Source: Candidatus Binatia bacterium | Lineage (GTDB): Bacteria; Vulcanimicrobiota; Vulcanimicrobiia; Vulcanimicrobiales; Vulcanimicrobiaceae | Direction: 5' to 3' | DNA: 64,000 nt | NCBI GenBank assembly: GCA_035544215.1 | Contig: DATKHY010000001.1 | Coordinates: 186,001-250,000, forward strand | Shown here: positions 52,195 to 60,695 of the stretch, one piece after another | Numbering within the stretch: the first letter of the stretch is position 1 | Layout of the letters: the number at the start of each line of letters is the position of its first letter | The notes under the pieces: model-generated | What the model saw: only the letters and a program-made list of their open reading frames with translations | What the model was told of the DNA's origin: nothing | The model's database searches: none | Made by a program: the position numbers and the translations under genes

Positions 52195-52634
52195 CATCGA
52201 AATCGCTCGAAAAGTTCGACACAGTCAGCTTTTCAAGCGAAAGGCCGGAGAAGGACGAGGCCGTGTAACCTCGCCTTCCTCGTCTATCTTCGGCAAAAAT
52301 GGGAGAACTGTGGGGAGAAACAGCGCGTTCGGAGAATTGGCTAAGAAACGGTAGCCAGTGTCGCACGAGTTCGCGCCGATCGCCCGCAGTCAGGAAGGTG
52401 TCTCGGTCACAAAGTTTCCGGGGAAATTGTATCAGTGTGGCGGCGTTGACCACACCTCGGCGCCGCCATCCGTTCAACGGAATGCCGGTTGGTTACGTAC
52501 AGATTTCGAGGACCTGCCCGAACCGATCCACCCACTAGTATTGAACTCGCGGGCCTCCGATCCACCGTTATACGGTCGTTATACGAAGATCGAGCGAATC
52601 TCCAAAAATGCAAGCAGAGTAAGGCGTCTTTCGC

Positions 52635-52650
52635 TGCGCCAACGGGAATC
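52635..52650 (-). other. Left half of the interrupted T-arm attachment-like sequence
   Basis: TGCGCCAACGGGAATC matches 4690-4704 of the uninterrupted copy, but the next bases (AAAAGCG) do not match CGAACCC. The break falls in the T-loop. The matching right half begins at 56144-56165. Confidence 0.6.
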
Positions 52651-52809
52651 AAAAGCGATACCAACTCTGGAACGCCACGGAATGACGAGGAAAAAAAGCC
52701 GTAAATATTAGAGAGCGCGCTCAGCGCGTACCCCTACGCTCCACGGCATTCCACTAAAATCCGTGGGCCAAATGTGGGCCGTTTGTTACACTCGTCCTCA
52801 CGGCTTGCC

Positions 52810-53553
52810 TCATCCGGGCCTCAAGGTTCTGAGAGCCGCACAGACTACGTAATAGGCGCAGAGCTTATTCGACGCCGGCGTTGGGTCCGGAGCAAGCCAT
52901 GAAATGTTCACGCGGAACGCGGATATCATGCAGAGCACATCTAGAGCACCAACGGCTTTATAGAAATTGACCGGTCGACCGTAATCACCGTCGCTGAACG
53001 CCCCGTGAAGCATACCGTGTCGATTCATCTTGTCAGCTAGTGGATAGTTCGACGACGCTTCGTAGAGATAGGCGTGCGTAAATTCGACGAACGCGTCCAT
53101 CATTGTTAGGATCTCGCCGACGTCACCGATCTGTCTCTGAGCGGCCTCTTTCTTGCAATCTTTCGCCAGCGCCGCAAACACGGTTTTGACGCCAACCTTA
53201 TCGCCCGATGGGAGATCGCGACTCTTAGCGAGTTTTCTCGCCGTGCCTTCGATTACCGGGAGCAATCCCGACACCGCGACGTGTCCCAAGCCCGAAAAAT
53301 GGGCCTCTACGGCCTCCGCGATGATCCCGTAATATTCATTTATGGTCGGTGTAGTAGCGTATCGCTCTTGAACCATTGCGGCGAGGTGCGGTGCCGAATA
53401 CGCTTGAGCCAAGAAGCTCTCGAGCTGATGCGGGTCGGTGATCTTTCCCACATCGATCTCGGTCTTTATCGTGGTTAGAAAGCCGAGCTGCAGGTACGGC
53501 GGAATAAACCAACCGACGCCGTTTAGGGCTTTCTTATGGTCCTCGAGGTTCAT
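52810..53553 (-). CDS. Helical protein with an RxxxxH (HEPN-like) motif
   Basis: The 247-aa soluble protein ends with YPLADKMNRHGMLHGAFSDG DYGRPVNFYKAVGALDVLC. The NRHGMLHG segment (R178...H183), followed by a conserved (Y)G.P.N..K...LLD helix, matches a known group of HEPN-like proteins with NRH-x3-HG. HEPN domains are often RNases in toxin or anti-phage systems; activity here is inference. It is the first gene of the 3.5-kb segment inserted in the attachment-like sequence of copy B and is transcribed back towards the copy. Adjacent genes on the far side are phage-like. Confidence 0.65.
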   Translation of the reverse strand: MNLEDHKKALNGVGWFIPPYLQLGFLTTIKTEIDVGKITDPHQLESFLAQAYSAPHLAAMVQERYATTPTINEYYGIIAEAVEAHFSGLGHVAVSGLLPVIEGTARKLAKSRDLPSGDKVGVKTVFAALAKDCKKEAAQRQIGDVGEILTMMDAFVEFTHAYLYEASSNYPLADKMNRHGMLHGAFSDGDYGRPVNFYKAVGALDVLCMISAFRVNISWLAPDPTPASNKLCAYYVVCAALRTLRPG

Positions 53554-53563
53554 CCTACGTCAT

Positions 53564-54117
53564 TCACCGGGTGGCAGTAGGCGTTGGATAGGGCGTCGGG
53601 TAGTACAGGCCGGGTGCGATCGGGACGTGCGTATCGCCCTCTTTCCAGATGAGGCCGTCACCATAGCGTGCATATTGCGCGTGGCAGATCACATTTGTGA
53701 CGGCTCCGGCTGAGTTTTCCTGAACCGTGGCTCCAATAGCTCCTGTAAGCGTGCACCGCGCGTGAATCTGAATGCCGGGCGAGAACGTACCAAGCCAATC
53801 CAGCCCGAGGCTTTGCGTGATCGCACTGAACGTGTCTTGAACGTCAAAGAGGAAGCGGACGCCGTCGAGCGGCTGCGGGCTGACGTTGGTGAAATCGACG
53901 GCCGCAGCGATGTAGAAGTTCTTTTGGTCAGGATAATCGAGGGGATAACGCCGCCGGGCCCCGGCTTGTCCACCAGCACTGCGCGGCAGCTATCAATTCG
54001 CACCGGTGAGGATCCTGACATGACCGCCTCGGTCGTCAGCGTCTGGCTGGCGCCCGCCGGCAGTGCCGCGCTGGCGGCAATAGCGCAGAGCGCCAATCCA
54101 AGTAATGGCTTGGTCAC
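53564..54117 (-). CDS. Secreted hypothetical protein, single frameshift
   Basis: GTG 54115-54117 starts VTKPLLGLALCAIAASAALP AGAS, a signal peptide, then LTTEAVMSGSSPVRIDSCRA VLVDKPGPGG. A one-base shift in the GGGGCCCGGCGGC run (about 53955) follows. The other frame continues RYPLDYPDQKNFYIAAAVDF, TNVSPQPLDGVRFLFDVQDT F ... ICHAQYARYGDGLIWKEGDT and ends TPYPTPTATR. The joined product is about 184 aa. No family recognised. The shift lies in a GC-rich run where sequencing errors are common. Confidence 0.6.
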
Positions 54118-54216
54118 AGAGACGCCTTCGGCGGCCGCGTTGGCCGGTCCCCGCGATGGCGCGGCAGCCTCGATTGCAGCTTGCCTTTTGGCATCCGTTC
54201 TGGTACACTTGCGGGC

Positions 54217-54498
54217 ATGGGAGACAAGGTTCGCGAGAACCTCCTTCGCCGAATGGCCGAGCGTCAGGGCTATGCGTTGCGGCGGTCGCGCCGACGCGAC
54301 CCACTCGCTCGAGACTTCGGCATCTACTGGATCGTCGATCCGGCCAAAAACGTGGTCATAGCGAGCGGAAGCCACTACGGCCACGGCATGGATCTCGACG
54401 AGGTCGAGAAATGGCTCCGGCGCCCAGGAAAGGCTCGAAACCGGGTTCCCCAAAGCATTCTGCAGCGAGAGCGTCGTGTCACCGACGCCCCCGCCTAG
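54217..54498 (+). CDS. Conserved small basic hypothetical protein (93 aa)
   Basis: ATG 54217 starts MGDKVRENLLRRMAERQGYA, then LRRSRRRDPLARDFGIYWIV and DPAKNVVIASGSHYGHGMDL DEVEKWLRRP. This matches a family of small proteins found in many actinobacterial and mobile-element contexts: basic N-terminal helix, DFG.YW.VDP strand, L(D/T)LDEVE.WL helix. Function unknown. A frame reaching back to 54181 lacks a better start. Confidence 0.7.
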   Translation: MGDKVRENLLRRMAERQGYALRRSRRRDPLARDFGIYWIVDPAKNVVIASGSHYGHGMDLDEVEKWLRRPGKARNRVPQSILQRERRVTDAPA

Positions 54499-54520
54499 CC
54501 AACCGGAAAGGACCTTCCGA

Positions 54521-54839
54521 ATGACCGACACTACCATACCACGCACGGGCCGCTTTTTCGAACGTCATCGATCTGGCCGCCGAGCGTGAGCGTCGGCGAC
54601 CATCAAACCCTGTTGATAAGGCGACCGCGTTTTCTGAGGCCCTGCAGATGGCTACGCAGTTGCCCATCTCGGAAGTGAGCGCATTTTTTGCCACGCCGCG
54701 GCGGGCTGCGCACGTGCCCACCTTCACACCACAGCAGCCGGACCTTGCAGATGAACCTGCGAACGAACTCGCGCGAATCAATGCCCTGTCGACTTTCGTT
54801 TTGGAGACGGCATTCCGGAATTTAGTAGGCTCCAGATGA
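54521..54839 (+). CDS. Small hypothetical protein with a frameshift in a T5 run
   Basis: ATG 54521, after GGAAAGGA, starts MTDTTIPRTGRFF. At CGCTTTTTCG the frame soon meets a TGA. Dropping one T gives FSNVIDLAAERERRRPSNPV DKATAFSEALQMATQLPIS ... ELARINALSTFVLETAFRNL VGSR, with TGA at 54837-54839 overlapping the next ATG. The joined product is about 105 aa and helical. The short frame from 54648 is its C-terminal part. No family recognised. Confidence 0.55.
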
Positions 54840-55192
54840 GCGACACACGCCTACCATTGATCCCTGATCTGACCGCCGCCGAAGGTATTGTGATCCACTG
54901 GCTACGCACCACCGCCGGCACGTCGGCCACCTCCGATCCAGATAATTTGGAATCTGCAGCGGCCGATATGCTGGTGGAGCAAAGTGACTTAAGCCACGCT
55001 GATCTCGGCGCAGCCTTCGGCGTGGGGGCAGCGTTCGGCGTTCGCGTCGCACTGGCCGTAGTAAACGCGCCCCTTGGCGGCTTAGAATACGCGCTCGAAT
55101 CCGCCGCGTCTGAAGCGGTTACCATGCTCAAGATCTACGCTGAGGATCGCGAGCAAGACCGGAAGATGATCGAAGCGCGAGGCTCGAAATGA
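54836..55192 (+). CDS. Hypothetical protein (118 aa)
   Basis: Its ATG overlaps the stop of the gene before (ATGA), indicating co-translation. It reads LIPDLTAAEGIVIHWLRTTA, DNLESAAADMLVEQSDLSHA and GVRVALAVVNAPLGGLEYAL ESAASEAVTMLKIYAEDREQ. Mostly helical and acidic. No family recognised. Its place among small overlapping genes is phage- or island-like. Confidence 0.6.
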   Translation: MSDTRLPLIPDLTAAEGIVIHWLRTTAGTSATSDPDNLESAAADMLVEQSDLSHADLGAAFGVGAAFGVRVALAVVNAPLGGLEYALESAASEAVTMLKIYAEDREQDRKMIEARGSK

Positions 55193-55247
55193 GAGCTTTG
55201 ATACGTCGGCACGCGCGACGGGCGCGGTAAAGCGAGAGGTTGAAAAG

Positions 55248-55484
55248 TTGAGCACGTCTCGCCGCGCCCCCGTCACTGCACTCGATGGCGTCGGTGACGA
55301 GTACGTGCTCAACCCCAAGGAGATCGGCGCGATTCTCGATATGCACCCAGCGACCGTCACGGATATGTGCGCCCGAGGCATCATTGCGGGGGCCTTTCGC
55401 GCCGGTAACCGCTGGCGTCTTCAGGCCCGCGAGCTGCGTGCGCATATCAAAAGTAGCCGCGTCCCGTGGAATCGTCAACAGTAG
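55248..55484 (+). CDS. Helix-turn-helix protein, excisionase-like
   Basis: The 78-aa protein starts at TTG 55248 (GAGAGG upstream). It contains YVLNPKEIGAILDMHPATVT DMCARGIIAGAFRAGNRWRL QARELRAHI: the MerR-like/HTH_17 fold of excisionases, with VTDMCARG on the recognition helix and GNRWRL on the wing. In an inserted segment bounded by attachment-like sequences, a recombination directionality factor is the natural role. No integrase is present in the same segment. Confidence 0.75.
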   Translation: MSTSRRAPVTALDGVGDEYVLNPKEIGAILDMHPATVTDMCARGIIAGAFRAGNRWRLQARELRAHIKSSRVPWNRQQ

Positions 55485-55494
55485 TGTAGCCGGC

Positions 55495-55989
55495 TCACTC
55501 GCGCCTCAGCGACGGTCGCGCAGTCCACTTTTTCAGACCCCCGAATGAATGCACGACGTCGAGATGGCCTTCCTCACCTAGACGATCAATTACAAGTTCG
55601 AGTAGGCCGGGGGCGTGATCCACGCAGACGGCGATCAGCTCGTCCAAGTTATGAGCTTTGTCGTCCAAAATTGCATTGATGGTTTCGCGACGTGCCGTTT
55701 GGTAGGGTCGGTGCTCGAAACCGTCAACGTAACGCGTGAGACCCGGCAATGTGGGCTCGATTGAGACTGGCAACAGTCCACCACGCGCGGGTGGTTGCTT
55801 GATAAAGCGCCTCCGAACAAGCTCCGCTAGTGTCCCTCGCAGGTCTTCATCGCTAAATCCCTGATCGCGGGCGAACGCCGAAACGAAGCCCATGTCGACG
55901 AGGGGCATTGTGCTCTCCAGGCGCTGTCGGCAAATGAAAGTGAACAGCGACTCGTCGGTCGGGCTGAGGCCAGAAAGTGTACTTGTCAT
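55495..55989 (-). CDS. Hypothetical protein with winged-helix-like regions
   Basis: The 164-aa protein reads SPTDESLFTFICRQRLESTM, GFSDEDLRGTLAELVRRRFI, then ETINAILDDKAHNLDELIAV CVDHAPGLLELVIDRLGEEG HLDVVHSFGGLKKW. The two segments look like successive winged helices with short wings. It is convergent to the excisionase-like gene. No named family. It could be a regulator of the segment. Confidence 0.6.
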   Translation of the reverse strand: MTSTLSGLSPTDESLFTFICRQRLESTMPLVDMGFVSAFARDQGFSDEDLRGTLAELVRRRFIKQPPARGGLLPVSIEPTLPGLTRYVDGFEHRPYQTARRETINAILDDKAHNLDELIAVCVDHAPGLLELVIDRLGEEGHLDVVHSFGGLKKWTARPSLRRE

Positions 55990-56121
55990 TCGTGTAAGGT
56001 TCGCCGTGACGGTACCACCGATTCCTCTGGAACAAGTGTTCCACTCCGATCCGGCGATTTAAAGGGGGCGGCGTCGTCCAAATGTGGGCCAGTGGGACGC
56101 CGGTCAACCACGAAAATCAGG

Positions 56122-56141
56122 CGCACAAAGCTCTTTGTGCG
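56122..56141. repeat. 20-bp palindrome beside the attachment-like sequence
   Basis: CGCACAAAGCTCTTTGTGCG is an inverted repeat with 9-bp arms and a 2-base centre, three bases before the T-arm sequence at 56144. It could be a recombinase or excisionase site or a transcript-end hairpin. Confidence 0.55.
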
Positions 56142-56143
56142 TA

Positions 56144-56310
56144 CTCCAGCGGGACTGCAACCCGTGTATCGGGGTCCCGGCCGCTCCCGTCGATTACAGG
56201 AAACTCCCTTCCTGTACGGGCTTTCGCGTTTTAGAGTCCCGGTTAGTCCCTTCGGATCCCCGCGCGTTTTGACAAGTCCGTTGGATCGCCGTTAGAGAAA
56301 CAAGCGCCAT
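56144..56310 (-). repeat. Right half of the interrupted T-arm sequence and flank
   Basis: CTCCAGCGGGACTGCAACCC GT, then ATCGGGGTCCCGGCCGCTCC CGTCGA, ... TACGGGCTTTCGCGTTTTAG AGTCCCGGTTAGTCCCTTCG, aligns with 4695-4835. The flank matches copy A far beyond the T-arm. This shows the 52651-56143 segment was inserted into, or juxtaposed with, this site after the duplication. Confidence 0.65.
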
Positions 56311-57286
56311 CTTTCCCGCTCTGACAAGGCCCGCGTTCCGAGATTCTTATGGCTACGGCACTAGTTCCGGAGTTGGTTCTCGGTGCTACCAGCTTTGACT
56401 AATGAGCGCCAGCTCAGCCAAGCGTATGGCGCACGCTTTGTTCGATACTCCCAGCCCGTGCGCCCTACCCGGAAGAACGAAGGGTCGCGGGCCTGCCGGC
56501 CCACTCAGCCCCCCACACGCAGTTCGTAGTGGTGTGCCGGCTCCAAGATTGTTACAAGCTAGCCTAGCCGCGAGGCGATCGAGTAATCTGATCGACGGCG
56601 TTTCACCGCCTCGCAATGTGACAACTGGCCGTCAGGAGGCATCGCTGCGGCGTTTTGAGAGCCGCCAGTAGATTCTGAAAGGGAGCGGACCATATTCAAA
56701 CAGACGGCGAAGCTCGCAAACGAACAGCAATTTTGCGAACTGCGTGAGAAAAATGACGCAAGGAACATTACTATCGGCGTTGCTTGGAACGCCACAACCG
56801 CCGCCGTACTTTCGATGTCAAGGCTGAAGCGATTCGCTACGATTGATCAGGCGCGATGGCTAGTCCTTACCTGTAGGCCATACGTCAAATCGTGGCTGCG
56901 CTTCTTGGAATCCGAGGTGCGGGACGCAGCTGCTGGCGGTCTAAGCTCGGTCTCTCATCAACTCTTGACACCGCCGTCACCTTAACACCTCCGTCTTGCA
57001 AGGGTACGGTGCTAGGCCTATCGCGCTGCCTCCAGCGGCCGTGCAGGTAGAAGCAGATGGGTCGCGTTGGGGTACCTGGACAGGGCGTGGCGATCATCGC
57101 TCGGAGCGCTCCGAGGGAACACAGCTTTACGGCGACGAGAGGCCACTAATCGGCCAGGTGGCTGCGCAGCTGTGCCCGGGGTCAGCTTTTGGGCTCATCG
57201 GCCTCGCAGCTGCGGTGGAACCTGAGCGTCCTGCCGAGAACGTACCAAGTCATGGACGCGTTTACGTGTCGAGAGGGAACAAAACT
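56311..57286. other. No gene firmly supported
   Basis: A plus-strand frame open from about 56655 to 56983 (ERTIFKQTAKLANEQQFCEL ... WLVLTCRPYVKSWLRFLESE) looks protein-like but has no start codon until its middle and no known family; it may be a 5'-truncated gene. Otherwise empty. Confidence 0.35.
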
Positions 57287-58258
57287 ATGAAGACTTTAGA
57301 TTTGGGCCGCTGTACTTTAGGCATTTTTGCGGCCACGGCGATGCTCGGCGGGTGCGACGGATCGCACCCCCCCCTCGGAGGACCCGTCGCGGCATCGAAA
57401 ATGGTGGCGATCGCGACAACGACGCGCGCAGACAATACTCGGCTACTGCGAAAAGCCACGAGCTCGGATCTATTGTACGTCATCGGCGGCGACCGCGTGT
57501 ATATGCTTTCATACCCGACCGGGCAACCCTTCGGCAGCTTCAGCGTAAATGGGCCCAGACAACTGTGCTCAGATGGTAAAGGAAACGTCTTTCTGACGCT
57601 CGATTCCGATCAGATTGCGGAGTACCCCCATGGCAGCACGACTCCGATCCGGACGCTGAGTGACCCCGGGGAAGGCCCGACAGGGTGCTCGGTCGATCCG
57701 ACAACTGGAAACCTTGCCGTCGCGAACGGAGGGAGTGGCAGCGGCAGCAATGCCAATGTCGTGGTCTACGCGGGAGGTAGCGGTTCTCCTGAAACGTTTA
57801 CCGACGCGAGTTTCGCCCATTTCGCGTTCTGCGGGTATGACAACGCGGGAAATCTTTTTGCGAATGGCGTCAGCCCCAGCGGTCAGTTTCGATTGGCCGA
57901 GCTTCCCAAGGGGAGCTCTACATTCACCGACATAACGCTCGATAAGCGGGTCGTAGGTGGTGGCGGCGGTAGCATCCAATGGGATGACAAATACATGGCG
58001 CTGGCAGCTCAAGAAGGTCTCATTTACAGAATTACTGGTTCCAGCGGGCACGTTCTCGGCACGGTGAAGCTGAAAGCCCGGAAGCCGTATCCTATTTTTT
58101 GGATACAGGGCAATCGAATAGTTAGTCACTATGCAATAACGAAGCTCGGCCTTTGGAAGTATCCGTCGGGCGGCAGGCCTATCAGCAAGATCGCGGGCTT
58201 TTTGATCGGCAGGAGCGGACTTGGTGGCGTAACCGTGAGCGTCGCAACGACAAACTAG
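57287..58258 (+). CDS. Secreted propeller-like lipoprotein
   Basis: ATG 57287 (GAGAGGGAAC upstream) begins MKTLDLGRCTLGIFAATAML GGCDG, a lipoprotein signal with lipobox LGGC. The long open frame to 56996 is not needed. The 323-aa body has blades such as DLLYVIGGDRVYMLSYPTGQ, QLCSDGKGNVFLTLDSDQIA, EYPHGSTTPIRTLSDPGEGP, FCGYDNAGNLFANGVSPSGQ and SIQWDDKYMALAAQEGLIYR. A decayed paralogue is at 985-1458. Probable surface protein; function unknown. It lies in the segment bounded by attachment-like sequences at 56144 and 62139. Confidence 0.82.
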   Translation: MKTLDLGRCTLGIFAATAMLGGCDGSHPPLGGPVAASKMVAIATTTRADNTRLLRKATSSDLLYVIGGDRVYMLSYPTGQPFGSFSVNGPRQLCSDGKGNVFLTLDSDQIAEYPHGSTTPIRTLSDPGEGPTGCSVDPTTGNLAVANGGSGSGSNANVVVYAGGSGSPETFTDASFAHFAFCGYDNAGNLFANGVSPSGQFRLAELPKGSSTFTDITLDKRVVGGGGGSIQWDDKYMALAAQEGLIYRITGSSGHVLGTVKLKARKPYPIFWIQGNRIVSHYAITKLGLWKYPSGGRPISKIAGFLIGRSGLGGVTVSVATTN

Positions 58259-58576
58259 CTCGAGAATCCGACCGCGCCAACGCGGATCAAGGACAAACCG
58301 AAGCTGCGAGTTTTTGGCGGACGGCTCGGCAGCAAAGCTTCACATGCGCGAAGCCTAAGTCAGCAAAAGCGGAGATCATCGGCACTCTAAAAAACTCGAT
58401 TCGAGGGGGGCGGCTCGGTAAACCTCACTGTCATTGCGTTCATGGCAACGCGCCATTGCCTGGAGCAACTCGGGGCCGACTCGCGGATTCTTAAATCGAA
58501 GACATGCCAACTAAGAACCTCCTTATTCGCCAGGGTCTCATGCCATCCGGTTGCCTCGCCAGCAGGGAGAAATATT

Positions 58577-60451
58577 ATGTCTACGTACCCCAGCTCGTTT
58601 TATAATGTCGTCGATTTTGGTTCAAAGAGTTGGACAGCAAACAACAGCGGCAGTACGGCCGCAAGCGATAATACGGCTTGCATTCAAGGTGCGGTCACGT
58701 ACGCCCAGAGTCACGGAGGCGGCATAATCATCCTTCCCGACGTTGGGACCGATGGCACCTTTGGCATATTCTACGTGTCTGGTATTGTGACCATCGATGC
58801 TTCCGTTTCTAGTGCTTCAATTCTGATAATGGGAACTGGAACAACCATCCTTAAAAAGATCGACGGTTTGGACATGTTTGACATCAACGGCTCTACGTCG
58901 GAGAGCGACAATTTGGGAGTTGGGTTTCAAGACTTTGCCGTCATTTACGACCCGAGCATCACGAACGCCACGGGCACTGCGTTTAATTTTAACATCGCTA
59001 CTAACGGGCGACTCTTTCGTATCTACATCGAAAATGCGCCGACTGCTGTGACATTTGAGAATACAGGGCAATGTAGTATGCTCCAGTGTACAGTCGCATA
59101 CACATCCGCTTATAGTAACACGAGTACTTCCTTGTCGAGCCTCCAAATTACCGGAGCGCAGACCTGGATCGACCAATGCCTCTTCAAATACCAAGGTGGT
59201 ACTACCGTTGTGCAGACGGCTGTCACGATAGGTGAGTCATCTTACACGCACCTCATCGATTCGCAATTCAGCGATTTCCCTGCGGCAGGCATCGTGCTTG
59301 ATGGAGCGCTTTTTAAGTCAGGTTCGCCGGGGACGATAAAAGGGCCGGTGTTCATGGGTGTCCGCGTTAGTAGCCCCTCCTATTGCGTTCAGACAAAACC
59401 GAAAGTCTATGACGCGGCCTTCATAGAATGCCACTTTCAAGCCACGGATGGCACGACGCCGGCCACCGGACTATTTATTGACAATGCAGGCAGCGGCATA
59501 AACGGGGATATTGATACTATCAGATTTGTTTCTTGCAATTGTAAGCAGTATGCAAGCTACGGACTCCAGATCAACGCTGGACAAAATATTCAGGTCACGG
59601 GAGGCTGCTATTCCGGAAATGGCAGCGCCTCAACGGGCGGCGGCGTTGGGATTGCCATCACGGGCCCGGCTACGGAAGTCCAGATTGTCGGAGCCAATTG
59701 CGCTGGACCGACCGAAACGAACTCGTTTACTCAGCAGTACGGAATCTCCATCACCGGCGGCCAAGATATTCAGCTCATCGGCGTTATTTGCTCTGGAACC
59801 GGCACCAGTTTGACCGGAAATGCCGGGACAGGTATCTACATAAACGGAACGACGGTATCGGACGTTCGGATCACGGGAGCCATCTGCAATGGTTCACTAT
59901 TTGGCAACACTGCCGAACAGCGATACGGAATATACGTTAAGGGAGCGTCGGGAATCGTTATCGACAGTTCGTATTTTGGTGGAAATACGGCGTGGGGGAT
60001 ATACCTTGATGCCGTGGTCAATGGCGTTACGATTAGCAATTGCGACTTTTACGCAAATGCCGACGGCGGTATCAACATAATTCCCGGCGGTTTAACGACA
60101 TCTACGAAAAACATCTTTGTCAGAGACTGCAACATTGTAGGGGCCTCTAGTTATGCGACCGCCATTCAGACTACGGCGTCCACAGGCTATTCGAACGTGC
60201 AAATCACTAACTCCGCCGGTTACAACGATCAGAAACCGCATCTGGCAACGAGTGTGCCATCAGGAACATTCAGCGGAAGTACCCACAACTACTATGGTCC
60301 CGTCGTATTCTATTACTGGGGCGGCACGGGAGACGTAACAATTGACGGTGTGGCTACGACCCTGACTTTTGGAAGCTTTGAACTCAATCCGGTTGAGAAC
60401 GCCTCAATCGCGAGCGGTGGCGGTGGTAGCTTTATCATGATCGGTAAATAG
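58577..60451 (+). CDS. Right-handed beta-helix protein, pectate-lyase-3 superfamily (tailspike-like)
   Basis: ATG 58577 (AGGGAG upstream) begins MSTYPSSFYNVVDFGSKSWT, followed by DNTACIQGAVTYAQSHGGGI IILPDVG: the diagnostic opening of Pectate_lyase_3 proteins (phage tailspikes, glycan lyases, polygalacturonases). The 624-aa chain continues with about 20 short parallel strands rich in Ser/Gly/Asn and ITG..I.I.G motifs. No signal peptide is visible, unlike secreted plant-wall enzymes, so a phage-tail or surface-display origin is possible. Catalytic residues cannot be assigned. Lower GC than its neighbours suggests acquisition. Confidence 0.8.
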   Translation: MSTYPSSFYNVVDFGSKSWTANNSGSTAASDNTACIQGAVTYAQSHGGGIIILPDVGTDGTFGIFYVSGIVTIDASVSSASILIMGTGTTILKKIDGLDMFDINGSTSESDNLGVGFQDFAVIYDPSITNATGTAFNFNIATNGRLFRIYIENAPTAVTFENTGQCSMLQCTVAYTSAYSNTSTSLSSLQITGAQTWIDQCLFKYQGGTTVVQTAVTIGESSYTHLIDSQFSDFPAAGIVLDGALFKSGSPGTIKGPVFMGVRVSSPSYCVQTKPKVYDAAFIECHFQATDGTTPATGLFIDNAGSGINGDIDTIRFVSCNCKQYASYGLQINAGQNIQVTGGCYSGNGSASTGGGVGIAITGPATEVQIVGANCAGPTETNSFTQQYGISITGGQDIQLIGVICSGTGTSLTGNAGTGIYINGTTVSDVRITGAICNGSLFGNTAEQRYGIYVKGASGIVIDSSYFGGNTAWGIYLDAVVNGVTISNCDFYANADGGINIIPGGLTTSTKNIFVRDCNIVGASSYATAIQTTASTGYSNVQITNSAGYNDQKPHLATSVPSGTFSGSTHNYYGPVVFYYWGGTGDVTIDGVATTLTFGSFELNPVENASIASGGGGSFIMIGK

Positions 60452-60695
60452 CAACATTCGTCGGGTTGACCTGCGGTTGCCATTCATGCAGCTGATCACG
60501 AGCACCCGTTCACGCTACCGAAGATAGGTGGAGAGTTTTCGTAGTTGGAGGTCTCCCCGTTTTTACGCCACGACCTCTCCAGAAATGGCGACGCGTTGAG
60601 TGAGTGGACTTGCCCCCAACGCTAGGCTAACGAGCATTGTGATCTTCGCCGGCTAGCTCGCCATTGGACTTGCCCCCATGATGTCTAAGGCAATT

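Larger units (their letters stand above)
51630..52650. repeat. Duplicated block, copy B
   Basis: Collinear with 3655-4691. The section 52171-52650 is the best conserved (long identical runs such as AAATGGGAGAACTGTGGGGA and TTCGGAGAATTGGCTAAGAA). Similarity ends sharply at CGCCAACGGGAATC (52650), where copy A continues into its T-arm. The missing continuation lies at about 56150, beyond 3.5 kb of other genes. Confidence 0.8.

Noticed and set aside
53762-54361. A 199-aa plus-strand protein.
   Set aside because: It is antisense to the secreted protein 53564-54117, whose signal peptide and C-terminus read clearly on the minus strand apart from one shift.
60606-60677. TGGACTTGCCCCCA pair as a separate complete IS.
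   Set aside because: It looks like an IS3-type terminal sequence occurring twice, but no transposase lies between the copies and no matching opposite end was found.
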